The translations under genes were made by a program, and so were the position numbers. From assembly GCA_041746415.1 (NCBI GenBank), contig JBGTHB010000050.1:1-7349 (forward strand): 7,349 bases of DNA, in the 5' to 3' direction. Of the stretch, positions 6,186 to 7,349 are shown in pieces. The stretch comes from JBGTHB01 sp041746415. GTDB lineage: Bacteria > Pseudomonadota > Gammaproteobacteria > Coxiellales > Coxiellaceae. The notes under the pieces are model-generated. The model made no database searches and was not told the DNA's origin. It saw nothing but the letters and a program-made list of their open reading frames with translations. The first letter of the stretch is position 1. Each line of letters starts with the position of its first letter.

Positions 6186-6695
6186 ATGTTTGGTGTGCCA
6201 ATCTGGGTAATAATCTTGTTTTTTGTATTGCTGTATATGGGCATTAAGCGCTGTCAAACGCGTGTTGTTTCAGTGAAACGCTTGTTGGTGGTGCCGATCG
6301 TATTTGCCTATATGAGTTTGCATGGCGCAAGCCAGTTGTTTCATTTTTCCGTGCTTAGCATTGCATTATTAATATTTGGCGCATTCATTGGCTTTGGAAT
6401 TGGGCATTGGCAAGTTAGAAATGCGCAGGTGAAAGCTGATAAAGATCGGTATTTGATTCAAATTCCGGGCAATATTTCGATGTTGATTATGGTCATGCTG
6501 ATTTTTTTAACTGAATTTTTTATTCATTTTTCGATTGACGCGCATATAGGCATTGCAGCGACGACTATTTTTAAATGGTTTACCGTCGTGCTTAGCGGAA
6601 TAGTAGTTGGTATTTCGTTTGGTCGAAATGCGACGTATCTGTTTAAATATCGAAACACACCAACGAGTGTGTTGGCAGATACAAAAAGTAGTTGA
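6186..6695 (+). CDS. Five-helix inner-membrane protein of unknown function (DUF6622-like)
   Basis: A hydrophobic protein of 169 residues. The ATG at 6186 has GAGG 6 nt upstream. Predicted membrane segments by eye lie near residues 4-20, 33-52, 54-74, 96-115 and 121-145, with short charged loops (KRCQTR near 21-26; KADKDR near 83-88) and a polar C-terminal tail. The opening MFGVPIWVIILF and overall layout recall the DUF6622 family, but this is from memory and only moderately sure. There are no catalytic motifs or metal ligands. It lies between the VOC gene and the NTF2-like genes with short gaps, so it is probably co-transcribed. Its role is unknown to me. Confidence 0.8.
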   Translation: MFGVPIWVIILFFVLLYMGIKRCQTRVVSVKRLLVVPIVFAYMSLHGASQLFHFSVLSIALLIFGAFIGFGIGHWQVRNAQVKADKDRYLIQIPGNISMLIMVMLIFLTEFFIHFSIDAHIGIAATTIFKWFTVVLSGIVVGISFGRNATYLFKYRNTPTSVLADTKSS

Positions 6696-6730
6696 ATTTA
6701 ATAAAATATATAAACTTTACGAGTCCGAAT

Positions 6731-7141
6731 ATGAGTATTAACCAAGATATTAAAGATGATATTGTTAGTTTGTTGAAAAACTGTGAATTCAGAAAATTTT
6801 GCGACTGCTATTTTGCCGATAATTTTTTGTGGGTTATTAAAGGCACGAGTGTTTTGTCTGGAACTTATACCGATAAAGAAACGTTTTTTGATAAAGGCAT
6901 TAATCGTCTCAGTGCCGCACTTTTGTCAGACTGGAAAATGTATATTTTGAATTCTTATACGGACGGCAATGCATTTATTGTCGAAATGCGCGGAGAAGTT
7001 AAAACTAAAGTCGGCGATAATTACAATAATGAATACTGTTGGATAATGCACTTTGAAAATAAAAAAATTGTGAAATTGACCGCCTATTATGATTCGTTGT
7101 TGGTTAATGAGACGTTGAGAAAATTTGAAAATGAGTCGTAA
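6731..7141 (+). CDS. NTF2/SnoaL-like protein, first of two
   Basis: A 136-residue protein counted from the ATG at 6731. A TTG at 6692 is in frame and overlaps the previous stop, but it has no ribosome-binding site and would add 13 residues (NLIKYINFTSP...) that do not fit the family, so the later start is preferred; its own Shine-Dalgarno is weak (GAG about 8 nt upstream). The order of elements fits the cone-shaped NTF2-like fold: an N-terminal helix, FADNFLWVIKGTS followed by SGTYTDKETFF, then beta strands including FIVEMRGEV and CWIMHFENKKIVKLTAYYDS. The YYDS near the end is the common family ending. Such proteins are often isomerases, hydrolases or ligand-binding proteins acting on small molecules; the substrate here is unknown. 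It precedes a second NTF2-like gene after 24 nt. Confidence 0.82.
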   Translation: MSINQDIKDDIVSLLKNCEFRKFCDCYFADNFLWVIKGTSVLSGTYTDKETFFDKGINRLSAALLSDWKMYILNSYTDGNAFIVEMRGEVKTKVGDNYNNEYCWIMHFENKKIVKLTAYYDSLLVNETLRKFENES

Positions 7142-7165
7142 TCATATTTTTATTGAGAATAAATA

Positions 7166-7349
7166 ATGTTAAAGGCAAAAAACAGTAACGAACAATTAAC
7201 GCTGGACTTTATACAAGCATACGCTGATTTAGATCTTGAAAAAATAGAGTCATTTATTGATGACAATGTCACAGCTTATATCACCAATGAACACGCAGAA
7301 GTGGATAAGGTGATTGGCCGAAAAACTTTTATGGATCGTCATCATCAAA
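7166..7349 (+). CDS. NTF2/SnoaL-like protein, second of two, 3' end outside the window
   Basis: The frame opens with the ATG at 7166, with a weak GAG element about 8 nt upstream (7155-7157), and stays open to the window edge (61 codons). The visible part, LDFIQAYADLDLEKIESFIDDNVTAYI then VIGRKTFMDRHH, matches the first helix pair and 'GR...F' turn of NTF2-like proteins. It is only distantly similar to the gene before it, so the two are either ancient paralogues or family members brought together. It probably belongs to the same operon. Nothing can be said about the active site from this fragment. Confidence 0.75.
   Translation, partial: MLKAKNSNEQLTLDFIQAYADLDLEKIESFIDDNVTAYITNEHAEVDKVIGRKTFMDRHHQ

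Noticed and set aside
6692..6730. N-terminal extension of the first NTF2-like protein from a TTG
   Set aside because: There is no Shine-Dalgarno sequence and it overlaps the preceding stop. The ATG at 6731 gives a normal family length.

Overview
The window looks like part of a mobile or defence island in a fairly AT-rich bacterium, probably a gammaproteobacterium. That placement is an inference. It rests on the base composition, the gene families and a tRNA/tmRNA-like attachment fragment, and no marker gene in the window settles it. All sequence comparisons are from memory, without database searches.

Layout. (1) Bases 1-2349, + strand: a large primase-helicase, open at the left edge. It has a Cys cluster, an archaeo-eukaryotic primase (AEP) domain of the 'TOTE conflict system' type, and a complete SF2 helicase. 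(2) Bases 2497-3873, - strand, convergent with the helicase: a 458-aa stand-alone reverse transcriptase (RT). It has intact QGSP and YSDD motifs and resembles the 'unknown group' (UG/DRT) antiviral RTs, with DRT2/UG2 as the best guess. (3) Bases 3874-4259: a non-coding leader between the RT and the divergent integrase. It is rich in hairpins, including a 40-nt two-stem hairpin directly before the RT ribosome-binding site, and it carries rearranged short repeats. It is the natural place for an RT-associated template ncRNA. (4) Bases 4260-5417, + strand: a tyrosine recombinase with an arm-binding N-terminal domain. (5) Bases 5418-5792: a gene-free stretch holding a T-arm plus acceptor-strand fragment of a tRNA or tmRNA gene, and short direct and inverted repeats that look like integrase arm sites. 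(6) Bases 5793-7349, + strand: a probable operon of ordinary accessory genes, namely a VOC/glyoxalase-like protein, a five-helix membrane protein and two tandem NTF2/SnoaL-like proteins, the last cut by the right edge.

The most interesting part is the RT with its structured leader, next to a primase-helicase and an integrase. Known DRT systems pair an RT with an upstream ncRNA template and can make repetitive cDNA. Here a 9/10-matching motif recurs exactly 60 nt apart in the leader, and the unit between the two copies is open in one frame on each strand. That is a testable parallel with the DRT2 'neo' mechanism, but it is not proof.
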